DNA from: Struthio camelus
Taxonomy: Eukaryota > Chordata > Aves > Struthioniformes > Struthionidae
Reading direction: 5' to 3'
Length of the DNA stretch: 64,000 nucleotides
NCBI RefSeq assembly: GCF_040807025.1
Contig: NC_090942.1
Span: forward strand, 45,400,911 to 45,464,910
How positions within the stretch are numbered: the stretch's first letter is position 1; each line of letters begins with the position of its first letter. Position numbers and translations under genes: made by a program. The notes under the pieces were generated by a model, which worked only from the letters and a program-made list of their open reading frames with translations, did not search any database and had not been told where the DNA came from. Shown here in pieces: positions 26,201 to 38,653 of the stretch.

Positions 26201-28442
26201 GAGAGGCATTCGTCTAATGTGTCGGGTGAAGGGAATTTTCCATATTAATCTATTTCTAGAATATACTTAGCTCTTCCCTTTTCTGAGCCATGCTTCCTCT
26301 GTGCTCTCATGGGACTTGCCTTTTCCCAGCAGGCAAGGTGGTGGTTCTGCGTCTTTTGCCTTTCTGTGCACCAAGCCTTTGTAATGCATGCAAGCTACAA
26401 AAAAAAAAAAAGGTTCCCTGGTGCTTCAGCTGGCACATTGTTCCAAGCTGTTTCCACTTCAGTAGTGATCATCAAGATTTAACATTCGAAATTTTCATCC
26501 TGAGAAATACAAACAAGAATCTTGTCAGTAAAAATGAACAGCCATACAAGGAGTTTCACGATACAATGATTTTTAAAGTAATAATTACTTTCTAATGCTC
26601 TTCACTGAAGAATTTACTATTAATAGGATCTCTCAGGCTTTCTTTTAGGGCCTTCTTTTGTTAATGCAATTCAGATACGACTAAGTAATAAAACAATCCA
26701 TCATCTTTTGTCAATGGGGTCCTTAAAGTGCCATTTCGGACTGTGCACCCGAGTGGAGGAGTGCAGTCCCCTCTAACGTGTTCACATACCATCCTTCACT
26801 GAATATCCCAAGGGAAAGAACCCAGGTGAAGGTCTGCCCCGAAACCTTTCCTGCTTTCGGACTGTATTCTTTTCACAAGCTGTTCTGCTGCTATTGTCCT
26901 CAGTTACTGTGATAGGATACAGAAGAAAGGGTAATTCTCAGAGCGATTTGTTTAGATATACAGAAGTAGAAGGCACCTTCCCAGACAGTAAGTGCCATCC
27001 TCTACTGTCGCAAGCACTGGAGCAGAAATTTTTCTACATGTAAAGAGCAAAAGGCCTTAAAAATCAAGGTTTTGTTTTATAAGCACAAAGCAAAAGTGAC
27101 ATCCGGTGGCCTGCAAATCCAGGCAGAACGTTTGGAGTACCTATTATAAAAGCACATAAGAATTTTTCAGAGGCAATTTCATCTTTTTGCTGACTCCCAT
27201 GAATTTGCAGTCCAGTGTTCACTTCTATGACGTTCTAATTTGACTTAAAAAATAAAATCATTATGCTAGCGTTGTGAACAAGCTTGTTTTGAACATAGAA
27301 GTTTCTCAATAACAGTGCAGTGAGTGAGAAAATAACATTTAAAAATTGTGCAAAAGGTCAAGGAGGAGAAAGCTTAACTTTTTGGGGAACGGAATTCTTC
27401 ATTCTTGACGCCGAACCTACTGAATGCTTTGTAAGTGTTTTCTAAAGTTGTTTGTACATAATTTGTAGACATTTGTATATGCAATTTTATAAACGTAAGT
27501 AAATAGTGAGCTCACAAAAAATTTGCCTTCTGGCTAAACATTTCCCTGACCATTCCGCAAAGAGGTGCTGATTCCACACTGTGCTAATCATTTCCTACAA
27601 CGTGGTAAAACCCACCGGAGGAAAGGTCCTTCCCTGAGGCATGAGTCCATGTAGCTCTCACTGAAGCTAACCAGAAGGTCTGAGCAAAACTGGAATAGCC
27701 AAGCAAATATAAAGCACAGTCATATGAGTGAAACAAACTCCCATGAGTAGCATCAGTAGCCACTACCCTGAAACCAGGGCAGACAGACTGTGACATTTTG
27801 CAAACTCCAACTATTACACTGTGCTCTTGACCTCCCCTATTAAGCTAAACTGGGCAGTCTACAGGCAAATTTTGAAGGAACAAACCTACTCATATAACTC
27901 TAACAATACATCTCTGTCCAGAACTGCTCACGGTCCTTCTTTTCTTTTTTTTTTTTTGTAAAGACACTATCACTAGTAGGATAGGTGGCTTTCAATTGCT
28001 GGACCTCTGCCTTCTTGTAGTAAAGACTATAAACATACACAGTGAAGCCCAGAAAATAAATGGGAGAAAGCAAGGGAATACAACCAAAAGATGGAGACAC
28101 ACATGGAAGGGAACAGAAAAAATGACAATCAAAACAACAGAAGCAAGCATCATTGCAAAGGAGGGAAGCCCATAGGGTTGGTTTGTCAACTTTCCTGGAG
28201 CAACCACTAGTACCAGGAACACTATCTGAACACCACCGCTGATTCATCCTTTGCTCGTAGTAAACTAAGTCAGGTAATAACCACTTCCGCTGACTCTCTC
28301 TCTCTCTTAGAGTTCTCTAGCCATCATATTGGAGGCAGTTTCAGAGGCAAACAGACTATCACATCAGTTTTCACTTGTAATTCAGATTTACCTAAACGAA
28401 CAGGCCTGTCAGTGTTCAATAACTTTAAAAAAATATTTTTAA
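26201..28442. other. AT-rich non-coding tract, no gene recognised
   Basis: No supported gene. An A run of about 12 lies near 26400. Minus-strand frames at 27584-27796 (70 codons) and 27900-28247 (115 codons) are hydrophobic in places, but they overlap alternative frames and lack identifiable domains or splice partners. Confidence 0.5.
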
Positions 28443-28489
28443 AAGTAGCTCAAGAAAAGTTAGAAAATGCTAACTTTTTTGAGCTACTT
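28443..28489. repeat. Near-perfect 20-bp hairpin with 6-nt loop
   Basis: Arm 1 (28443-28463, starting aagtagctcaag) pairs with arm 2 (28470-28489, ending gagctactt). I count 19 Watson-Crick pairs, one G-U pair and one bulged A. The loop is aaaatg. This is one of the strongest local inverted repeats noticed in the window. It might be a small-RNA-like hairpin, a remnant of a palindromic transposon, or a chance snap-back event. Confidence 0.9.
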
Positions 28490-28852
28490 CGAGGTCAAGA
28501 GGCTCTAGGGTATACATATTTTAAGCAGACTAACAGTCCAAATCTGGAAAGATTTCTAGTCAAAAAAAAAAAAAATTGCATGGAAGGAGTGTGGTGAGGA
28601 AGTGAGAGAAGTCCCTTCTGAACATTTAAAGAAATATAGATATCCTCCCTTCCAGTTTATGCCTCCTTAGCAGAAACAGTCAGCTACAGACCTAGAATAT
28701 TTGGGAAGAAGCTAAACCAATGCTAGTGGCTCTTGTCCTTATTCATGGGATAATAGGAAATAGAAATTGAGATTCTTCTGTGGTTGCTATTGCAGCTATA
28801 TTTGCTGAAGAAGTACATTTGACAAGGGTTTGGTACTTTTCCATTAAAAAAA

Positions 28853-28898
28853 CATATATATATATATATATATATATGTATATGTGTATATATATATA
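28853..28898. repeat. TA-rich microsatellite
   Basis: An alternating (AT)n tract of about 46 bases, interrupted by gtatatgtg in its middle. It probably varies in length between individuals. The short tyrosine/isoleucine-rich frames across it are artefacts of the repeat. Confidence 0.97.
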
Positions 28899-29382
28899 CC
28901 GTCCCCTCTCTACTAACACATTAATCAGGCACCTCTGCAATCAACCTTTTCTCAGGTGGACATTCTTGCTTGGGAATCTTGCATTTGCAATATAAAGCTA
29001 AAAGAGGAAAGAGAGTTTAACTAGGACACAGCCACCACATTTGGCGGTGTTCCCTTTGAATATTTTTCTAAGGATTTTCTCCATATGAGTTTTGAGCACA
29101 AACGCCAAATGACAGGCACAAGAAAGAGATTGAGCTGATAACACTGTGCAACAGTTTTTTCTACTATTTTGGCTGCCTGTGGTACACAAAAAAAACATTT
29201 TTCACTTGATTAAAATGGCAGAAAGTAAAAAAAGGCACTAATCTTTGTTTTTAATGAAACGGATCAAAATAAATCATCCGCATGTTTATGTTTTCATTTC
29301 ATATTCCACTAGCCGAATGGGGTCTCAGAAGCGCTGTGTTGCAATGTGCAATATCTCTAATGAGGTAGCAATTTTTTTGCAG

Positions 29383-29861
29383 GTATCGCCTCGTTCTATC
29401 TGGCCGCCTTATTGTTAATAGCCTCCTCTGCCCAGGCAGCTGCGCCTGTGAGAGAAGAACAACATGTTCCCTCCAGGACAGAGCGTGGAGTTATTTCATG
29501 TCCAAGGAGAGATAAAACGCAAGCTGCTCTAAAGGCACTTCCAAATCGCCCTGTAAAAGGAAACTGCAGAGAGACAAGCTGCTGGCAAGACGAGAGATCA
29601 AAGGGTTATGTAAAGGACTTACTGACCACGCTTCTCTTTCATCGGGCCAGATTGTGCAACCTGCCAGGTGCAGAATACTTGCCGTTTCTAAGGGGTGAGC
29701 GAGTATTACAGATACGTGAGGAGCGGATATCTTCATTGAAACAACACAGAAAGGAAAGTGGTTTTGCACTGAGCTGCGAAGCGGGAGGGAACAGGTGGCA
29801 GATGGAGATATTTCGGAGGGCTGCTCTGACACTTTGTAGCATGCCAGCGAAAAGAATTTAA
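29383..29861 (+). other. Unidentified open frame with signal-peptide-like start (candidate exon)
   Basis: The frame is open from 29364 to the stop at 29861. It has no ATG at its left end, but directly after an acceptor-like ttttttgcag (ending 29382) it reads GIASFYLAALLLIASSAQA followed by AAPVREEQ. That pattern looks like a signal peptide with an A-x-A cleavage site. A donor-like GTGAGC at 29695 would close an exon of 312 bases, exactly 104 codons. Four cysteines fall in the downstream part. I do not recognise the protein, and no upstream start exon was found. An antisense frame (29491-29913) is also open, so chance is a real alternative. Confidence 0.25.
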
Positions 29862-30269
29862 GCTTCGTTGTTATAAGAGTTGGTGGGTATTTCACTTCCC
29901 TATTTACATACACTTACCAAAAAAGGGAGAGGGGGAACCTTTTAAGCTGGAGCGTTCCTGCAGTCAATTCAGTTACGGAAAGCAAGAATACGGAGGTCAT
30001 TGAGCAAGCCTGCTTGTCCGCATATGTATTTCTAGATGATTCACTACAGATATTTGTGCACTTGTTCTTAAAATCCTTTAGCGTAGGGGTTTCCATAGGC
30101 TCACAGAGCCACTAGCTCAGCCATTAATTTCATCCCCTTATATCTTCCCGTTTCTGTAGGACGTCAACATAACTCTTGGCGTTTACCTTCAAAAGATGCG
30201 TTTTATGAACTTCTTCCCATATGGTTGATCTTCCTTGGATTCTTTCTAGTTCTGACATGTGGCACCCAA

Positions 30270-30530
30270 AACTGGCTGCCAGAGGCTGCGGGACCCTGGG
30301 GGCAGCGGGGGCAACCCCAGCCCCAGGGGGTGTCGGGTACCGCTGTGGGTCAGGGCTGGGGTTGAGGTGGGGGCTGGGAGGGCCCCATGGCCGGGCAGGG
30401 GCAGGGCCGTGGAGGGCTGGAGCCGGCACCGCTGCGGCGTCGCGGAGCAGCGACCGATGGCCCCGGGTTCAGCCGGTCTAGGTGGGGGGAGGGTGGTTTA
30501 AGACGAGTGCCCTCGGGGCCCCGACAGTTG
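30270..30530. other. GC-rich block of low complexity
   Basis: About 260 bases rich in GGGGCTGGG-like text, CpG-containing in its second half, flanked by AT-rich DNA. Open frames occur on both strands and in several phases, as expected for GC-rich text with few stops. The 70 bases to the left (ending 'ggcacccaaaactggctgcc') weakly resemble an internal CR1 segment. No promoter partner or exon could be supported. Confidence 0.4.
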
Positions 30531-33500
30531 TTAGTGGTGGGTTTTGATGGAGAAGGCAACTCGTCTCTTGCTAAAACAGACAAACAGCTTACGCTGCACG
30601 CCCAGCTTTCAGTTGGCTACATTTAAATGAGATTAATCCATCATAACAATTCTAAGATTATCCTCTCCAATGCTTCAGGATACATTTTATCAGGCTCAGT
30701 TTTCACTAGCTGCTTCAGCGATCTCAAACTTAAAATTAAAGTCCTTAGCACTTGCGTTTCCCTGCTTCCTCCTCTTTGTCACTGGTGATATCGGTGGCAG
30801 CCGTGTGGCAGCAGATGGCCTTTGCAGAGGGTTGTGAAGCAAAAACACATTACACGGTTTGGCCTTCTCAGCATCATCTGTTTATATCTTTCCTCTCTCC
30901 TGAGCAGCAGACCAAAGCTTTCGCAGCCTTCCTCTTGCTATGACTGTAATTGCAGGAGGATTTCCTGTTACCCTTTACAGCCTTTCTGCTTTTTTTTTTT
31001 TCCTCTGTAATACTCTGCAACTCTTTTACTTGTTCAGCCATGCTGATTTTTTCAGTAGTCTTCTGCATCTGAACGGATAATCGAGCTCTCTTCAGCAGGG
31101 GCTTGCTCTTCCATGAGCTGTTTTCCCAACTTACATGTTCCCCTGTGACTTTACCTATCCTTCTCCGAGGCTGTTGAAATCTGCTTTTTGAATAACTTAT
31201 TGCCTCACACTGTTCCTCTTTTCACAAAATAGGGAACTCCATCACTTCAAAAAGAGAAGGCTGTCCCCATCGTGATCTCTGAACTTGTTGAATAATTAAT
31301 CCTGTCGTATTATTTTCCCAAGAACTGGAAGTACTTCATTACCGCCAAGTCCTGTCCTTTGGGCGCAGAAATATAAAAACACTTGGAAATCAAAATAAAC
31401 ATCATGTCACGTTCTTATGTCCTAAAACAGTAGCTCACAGATGTGTTACAAAGAGGATAGAAAAAATTCAGTATTTCTATTTTTTAAAAACGTAAGCCAC
31501 TCTTGATACAGTTCAAAGATTAAGATAAAAATACAAATGTAGGTCCTGCACTCTAATTGTGCAATCTGTTGGAAACATGAAAATACTATTCAGCCTTTAA
31601 TGAAGTTGTTTGTACTTTATTTAATTTTGATTCTCTTCAAAAGTAGATGATTATCAGTAATGTTATTATGTTTATGATTACCATCTCTTCTTTTTCTGGT
31701 TTTATAAGAAGCATAGAGTTCTTAATAACACCATTATTAATGGTATAGAATATGCTTCTGGAGCAGGAAGCTTGTAGAATGCAGATTGTCTAGAATATGC
31801 TGCTACACACAAATAATAGTGTCTATCAGTAGCTTTAGGTTTGCTGTCTTTCTGAGTAGCCCATACTGCTAAAAAAGCTTAACAAACACATACAAAATTA
31901 TGACAGACAATGAACTACCAGTTTCTTAACAAAATGCAATTAAGAGCAGGTGTCATTTTTAATGTAAAGCTTTTCCTTACAAAAATTGCGTAGAATATAA
32001 TGATGCATATAGCTTTTTTTAGCTGTTCAAAATCAAAATATTGATGTAATTCATAGTTCGGAGCTATGAAAATAGGAAGAAAAGTGGAAGAAATAAGGTG
32101 TTCTTATGTCTTATTCATTTTCCTCTCTTCATGCATAAAGTGGAAAAACACAAAAAGGCGTTTAGAAAAGGAGACAAAACACTATATTTATCTCCTACTC
32201 TTCATTTTCTCGGTAGAAAAATAATTAGAAGCAAGACATAGACTAATATTCCCAAACCTAGACAAGTTTGGGGTGAATATTTCTAAGTGACAAATCATGT
32301 TTTTCAAAACTGATACTTTGATGGAAATGAAAATGTATCAACACTTTGATGAAAATAAAAATTTTGAAATAAAAAAATTCACCAGAACCAAAAATATTTT
32401 TAACATTACATACTAGTATCCATTGATTTGCAACGAGAGCGTTAGGTAGTTCCAGGTTTTTGTTTGTTTTTGTCAGGGACTATCTTGCAAATGGAACTTG
32501 TACCACCCTGGACAAAGATGGGGTAAAATACGGTCTTCATAAAAAATGTATTGTCCGTTATTTGAGATAGATAGACTCGGTATTAATAAAGGGGAACTAA
32601 CAGGTTGACAACTGTATTGCTCAGAGTCACTGCGTGATAAAGTGCCTGAGAGAGGGGTATTTAATGCAACAGACCTTGATTTTAACCAGAGCTAAACGTG
32701 TGGCTGAGCAGCCCAGCACCTATTCCCCCATAAGCTAAGGAAGCTACATGCCGTAGAAGCACTGCAGATTAGCACTCCAGCTCCTGCTTCCAGGCAAGGG
32801 GAGCTTTCATTTTAACAGAGAGGTATTGAGTCATGAGCCTCTGCACAACACAACAAACCGAACACAACTACCTCAAGTGAGAGACTATTAAGGCATAGGA
32901 AATTTGCCATGTCCCTTTGATTTATCATTTTAATTGGAATTAGACAGATTCCATCAAAGATTACTGAATAGAAGAGCAAGAAATATGTGTTTTTCCTTAG
33001 CTGTTGTTGTTGTGCAGGGTAGATGGAGAGCTGAGCTAGGGGGAAAAACCCTTTTCAGTGTAAACAGATATCCATCTAATCTGTAGAAGACATGCAGGAG
33101 AAGAAGGGAAACAGGATCTTTCAGATAAAATCAATACCGAAGAAGCAAAATAATGCCTTTTCCAAAGACCTTATATGGCTACAGCCAGCCTTGGTTACTT
33201 CTTACAAATTCTTGTGTTAGCGCTACAGTAACTTGCCTCCACTTCTCGTTGGCATATCTGGGACAAGGGTTTGCCAAAGATTCATTCTCTGACCTTCCAG
33301 GTGCTGCTCATTAAGAGCTTCTTTCTATAGGCAGACTTAATATAAGATGAGATACCTGGCCGTCAGAGTGGAATAGCCAACCCTGTGTGCAGCCCAGGCT
33401 TCCAGTTTAGGACACAGGGAGCTACAGGCCTCTGTAAAGATCATCTAAAAAATGCCAAGCAGATATTCACCTAGAAATGTCCCCTGGGAAAGGCAGGCAG

Positions 33501-34394
33501 ATACGGGGAGTCCTGCCTCTCTCTGGTCTCCAGGCCCCCAAGGCAGATCTGCGGGCAGGTGTCTCCGTTCACTCGGGAGAGCACGCTTCTTTTAAGGAAG
33601 GACTGAACATAGGAGCTTGTTGTCCATCTGGCAGTAAGCAAAATAGAGGATGGAAATGGAAGAATGAGACAGGACTGGGACAGTACCACCCTTCCCATCG
33701 AAACCATCTCACTCTGCGGAGTTGAATGCTGCTTTCAGGGTATATAAGGAGATCATATTTAAAGCACTCAGAAATTAGAGCGTAGTCTGAACTTTTGTAT
33801 TGATTTTGTGAAACCAGCTGCCTCTACTGTCAGCTACTGTGTTACACTCACATATAATCAATAAAGCATAATAGGAGCAAGAGTCACTGTGCAATGTAGT
33901 CCTCGGCAAGCTAGGCATATATATCCAAACTAATTGCCTGGACTTTCTTTTTAGCCCCTGGGGAGAAATGTCCTCTTTCTAGCCTGCAATTTCCATCTCA
34001 AAGTAAACATCTAACTGGCACATAAACTGTGCCTTAAAAGTGCTTATTGCTTGCCACTGACTATAAATGGACTAAATCAGATGTAGCTATCTATACTAGA
34101 GACACCTAATGTTAGGCAAAATGAATCCCACCTTTGTAGCCTCAAAGGCATGCAAGGCTTCACAGTTAAGGGGTATTATTATCAACTGCTTGAACCCTCA
34201 GGGATGGACCATCAGGGTACAGTTGAATGAAACAGTAACACCACTTTTTTTCTGCCCTTTTTTAGAAATCACGCACCTTTGGCAATTGTCCATGCTGACT
34301 TAATTGCAGAAATGCAGGTGATCGTGGTGGATCAGGCTGCACCAAACCAATTGTCAGCAATGATCAAAACCCTAATAAAAGAAAACATGACTGT
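30531..34394. other. AT-rich non-coding tract, no gene recognised
   Basis: No supported gene. Features noted are a hairpin at 31707-31759 and an imperfect direct repeat near 32310-32365 (actttgatg followed by A-rich text, twice). Open frames of up to 82 codons near 33.5 kb exist on both strands in mutual antisense and are not called. Confidence 0.5.
31707..31759. repeat. Interrupted hairpin, 9-bp outer stem
   Basis: agaagcata (31707-31715) is the exact reverse complement of tatgcttct (31751-31759). Inside it, a second short stem accatt/aatggt surrounds att. The unpaired parts are considerable, so stability is modest. Confidence 0.8.
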
Positions 34395-34815
34395 GCCACT
34401 GTGACTCATATTGGAATACTGTATTCAGTTGCAGTGAGCAGTGGTAGGAATGTCTTAGAGATGAGCCACAGATATGGAGCAACTCCCTTACGAGAAGGCA
34501 CTAAGGGCAGGATTTTTCATCTTAGGAAAGAAGTATGTGAGGAAGACATGCCAGGGACCTACAAAAATCATGACTGGGATCAAGACGTTGAATAGAATAA
34601 CAATTCATTATTTCTCACAATATAAATTCAAGGGGGCACCCAATGAAATTGATAGATAGCAAGCTGAAAACCAGTTGAGCTTCTTTTGATTTCTACTTAA
34701 TGCACAAGTAACTACACTGTGGAATTTGTACTTAAAAGTACAAATGAGTTAAAAAAATCAAAGGTGAGATAAATTCATGGAGTTTATGTCCAAAGCTGCC
34801 TGTTAAACAGGATAA
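34395..34815 (+). mobile_element. Ancient CR1-type LINE 3' fragment, plus strand
   Basis: The text follows the old amniote CR1 consensus in order. It runs 'attggaatactgtattcag', then 'atggagcaactcccttacga', then 'aaaaatcatgactggga', then 'gggcacccaatgaaattgat', then 'cactgtggaattt', then 'gataaattcatggag'. These correspond to the C-terminal ORF2 region up to the 3' UTR start. No long frame survives, so the copy is dead. It belongs to the same or a closely related family as 2634-4060 but is in the opposite orientation. The left boundary is uncertain by about 60 bases, and similarity fades after 34815. Confidence 0.75.
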
Positions 34816-36874
34816 TCTATGTGCAGTTAACAGTGCAAGAACAGCTAATTGCTAGATGCTCACTGGACAGGTCAGGAGACAGAGTAAACTGGTCTGTTCA
34901 TGCCTTTTCTTCCAATGTTTTTTTTCTCCTAAGTAGCCACTGTTGCAAATAGGATACCGAGATGCTAAAATAGCTATACGGATGAGTTGAAAATAAGAAG
35001 TGAAATATATCAGTTTAAGCCATTATAGAAAAGCACATTTGCATTGACATTACAGTAAGAGTGCTCATATAGTTCAGCTGACAAGCAGTCATCTCTGAGT
35101 CACGAACCTTGACAACTGTTGATTGCCATCCCATACCCTTCATTATTGATCATGGTTAGCTTAGCGGAAGAAAGGAAACATTTAAGTTCTTAAGGTTAAA
35201 CTTAGTTCCTTGTCTACATTAATAGTAAAAACTTAATCAAAACTAATTCAATGAAACAAACTGGGTTCTGATTAAATAATGTCATGAAACACCAGATAAC
35301 TTGAAACACCATTTCCCAGAGTCATACTCTCCTGCAGTCCTGTAGAGACTGAATCTGGCTACGTAATATATCACAATTAAATCCATGTCTGTTAATCATC
35401 GCAGCAAAAATACTCAATCAGTGGTAAATATTAGGCTAAAGGGTAGGATGCTGACAGTTGCTGTCGTGGGTTTGCTAAAGTCTGAAAGCAGGAAATCGCC
35501 AGACTGCCCTTCTTTCACATCTCTCCCATGCGTAAGAGACAGAAAAGAGGTATCATTTTCCCACGGGAAAAAAAAACCCTTAAATTCTAAGCTACCTCCT
35601 ACAGTTTCCTGTGAGTTAAAACTCTGCTTGCATCCTGACCAGCTCTTAGCTCCCTGCAGTTATCCACTGTCAACTCAGAAATCTGCAGCGCATTAAAAAA
35701 GCACAAGTTGAGGACAACCCAAAGTAAAGTGAATTAAAATGATGATAAACATCACAAGAAATATCATTTTAATTCAATAAAGCCCTTCCTTTTTTAATCA
35801 GTGCCGGAGCAGAGTTTCCATTCTGGCATGCCAGAGAAACAGAAAAAAAGGAAAGGACGGGGAGCGCTTATATCAAGATACAGAGCACCTTGGTTTGAGC
35901 ATTTATGGTCTTCTCTTAAAAGCCTCACTCTGCAAACTGCATGTGAGTGGAATACGTGGTTTGAGAAAAGAAGCAGAATAAAAATAAAAACGTATCAGAT
36001 CAGTCAAGCTCTATTTGAGGAAGTAATGCAAGCAGAGGCCGCAGCAGAGTGAACCTCCCACAGATATTCTGCCACCCACAACATTGTGTAACTTTTTTTT
36101 CTAACATGCAACGAAGTGGGGCTCAGCTCCTGTTAGCGCCAGTTAATTGCACCACATGTAACCTCACTGAAAGCTGAAAACCAACTAAGAGATGACGGCA
36201 TTTCACTCCTACTGCAAAAGTGTGCCTGACTAAACTCTTCACAGAGCCTTATTATATCAGCAGCGAGTCCCGCACTTTGTAGGCCTGCTCCGTGTCCCGC
36301 TGAAGTCCGTGGGAAAGTGGATTTGCTTGAGAGCTGTCCATGTGATCGATCTTACCTGTTTCGCACTGTCCATGCTTCTGTAATTACACCTTTATTGGTT
36401 TTGTTTCATTTCTCTCATTTTCTCTCCCATCAGGTAATTCGCTTTTTCTTCCTTTTTATTCACAATTTCCAAAATGGAATAAACAAGGAAAATAGTCAGG
36501 TGACAAAACTCAACATCCAACTGTCACTTTTAGGCCATGCCGAAGCAACGATCACAGCTAATAAATGAAGGTATTACATCGTTTTTAATTTGGCTACTAA
36601 CATAGGAAGTTTTGCACGGGATTACAAAATGGTTCCTGTTTTCTATACTTACCTACAAGAACTATTTTCCTGGCAGAGGGAGGGCTGCCTCAGAACTATT
36701 GCACCAGCAAAATGGACCTTCAACAGGGCACGCTATTTGATGTTTCTGCTCCTGTTTTCGAGCTATTTGTTTGCGTTTTTCAGTTGCCTTTTTCCTGCGA
36801 GACCACAGCTTCCCATCGCCACTTCAGAAACAGTTCATCTGCTCTTGCTTTCTTGCTCAGCGAGTAGGGATGGT

Positions 36875-36927
36875 GGCAGGAAGCCACAATTGCTCTGTCT
36901 GTTTATCTCTCCCCATCTCACAGCCCT
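36875..36927 (+). repeat. Segment similar to an inverted copy at 38600-38653
   Basis: 'ggcaggaagccacaattgc' and the following 30 bases match the reverse complement of 38600-38653. Fourteen bases are identical at the start, then a further tgctctg, with scattered matches to ctcacagcc. Both copies read GRKPQLLC followed by an SP pair in one frame. The pair may be two remnants of one mobile element or a short inverted duplication. Confidence 0.45.
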
Positions 36928-38376
36928 GACAGAGCGAGTCTATTTGGATAGCAAGAAACTGTGGTAACTAAGCAGCCACAAAATACTAAAAGGGACATTT
37001 CCCAGCTACTTACACTGCTAAGAGTAAGTGCAAAACAAGTCCTTTTTAACAAAACAAGTATATGTTTTCAGGAGAATGAAGCGAGAAAAATGAATAGCAG
37101 CTTTCGCGTAGGTGCATTTACTTACATAATATTCAGCAAAATCTTTGTGCTTTAGAATAAATCCTGCTTCTCCCTAGCAATTCGTTTCACTGACAAGGAG
37201 ATTAGCAATAACTTCAAATCACAATTACAATCTCTCCATAATTCATCTTGAGCCTTTATGTGGCTAATTCAGAACCTTGCACAGGCCATAGCCCTTCTTT
37301 TGCTAGAAAGTAGCCCCCATTTCCTTAAGGAATAACAAAATGACTGCCTCTATGAAGCAGCCAGATCTGCTTAACCCCTTCCTGGTATGTTTAACTCCTC
37401 CCGTCAGGAAGAGGTGTTGCAAGCAAATACTGCCTGCTAGTTACCAAAAAAAAAAAACCTTTTTAGGGGTAGGCTGATAAAGTAGCTTTCAAATCTAGAT
37501 GTTGGCTTTCCCAGAGGATGCAGTGCTCAGGCCTAGGATTTCAGTTCAACATAATCTGTAGGGCCAGGAGCCGATTTGAAGTTCAGATCTGGACCAGAAT
37601 TCATCCCAGATCTGCAGGTGTTCAGGGCAGACCTGTATTCTCAGACCATTTCTATCATTTTAATGTCTTAAACAAGTAATTGAATGTAACAGTTTCTAAG
37701 AAAGACTATAACAAAATTGTCATGCCACTGCTAGTAGAAAAGTTTTTCTTCTATTTCCAGATGGGCTGCTGGAAGCAAACATGAAGTTTTACATCAGTAG
37801 CGCTGCTGAAAACTAAGATCTGGTCCTACACACATCTCCAAGTGCCCCCATGGAGCGAGGATGACCTCAGAGCGGTTCTGCATACAGACAGCCTAAGAGC
37901 TCGACAAAATCAAAATCCAATTTTTATGCCCGCCCCCCCCATCATTACCTCCAGTGGGCTTACATTATAAACAAGGAAAAGTACCTTAGAAACAAGGAGA
38001 AGTACATTTTGAATAAGAAGTGGGTATGCCTACACTCCTCAGCCAACCCAGAAAGGGAAACTTTGCCCCCTGTGTGTACGACCGCTTTGCGGACGCCTCG
38101 CGGACACTGCGCCCCAAACGGGCCAGCGGCCAGGCTCCCTCTCCCTGCACCGTCTCCAGGGCTGGTCTGAGAAGGTATTTGGGCATTCTTAGGTTTTCCA
38201 GTTCGTAGGCGAGAGGTCCTGATTGATACCTTGTGGCTGCCTTTTACCATGGCAGTGATGCAGAGCGGTCATAAAAGTTTAATTGCCCAGCTGAACAGGG
38301 TTTAGAGTTGTTTTGCATTGCTGGAGTGCCACAAAGCAGACTGAAAAAAACCTAGTGAATCTAGCCAATATATTTT

Positions 38377-38398
38377 TGTGTGTGTGTGTGTGTGTGTG
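38377..38398. repeat. (TG)11 microsatellite
   Basis: Eleven uninterrupted TG units after a short T run. Alternating purine-pyrimidine sequence of this sort is usually length-variable. Confidence 0.98.
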
Positions 38399-38599
38399 AG
38401 GAAAATGTAAAAGTCAAGGGCTGAAGTAACCTAAATACAGAGGAAGCTATAGCTTGTACTGGAACATTTATCTTTCCAGGGCTCTGGATTGAGTTAAAAG
38501 CAAAACTCTCTAATTCCTCCTATTCCAGCTACAACACGGCAGCGAGATAGCGAGGGGTGCGCAAGTACGACTCGTCCCAGTCCGCCCGCCCGGGGCCAA

Positions 38600-38653
38600 G
38601 CCAGGCTGTGAGGAGGTGAGAGCCACACGCAGAGCAGCTGTGGCTTCCTGCCG
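38600..38653 (-). repeat. Inverted partner of 36875-36927
   Basis: Read on the minus strand it starts ggcaggaagccacagctgc and keeps similarity for about 50 bases to the plus-strand segment at 36875-36927. The surrounding minus-strand frame (38494-38784) lacks an ATG at its 5' end (it starts at TTG) and is not called as a gene. Confidence 0.45.

Noticed and set aside
28743-28995. Frames with long Tyr/Ile repeats on both strands
   Set aside because: They are translations of the TA microsatellite.
29491-29913. 140-codon minus-strand frame
   Set aside because: Antisense to the 29.4 kb plus-strand candidate, without splice signals or recognisable domains. At most one of the two could be real.
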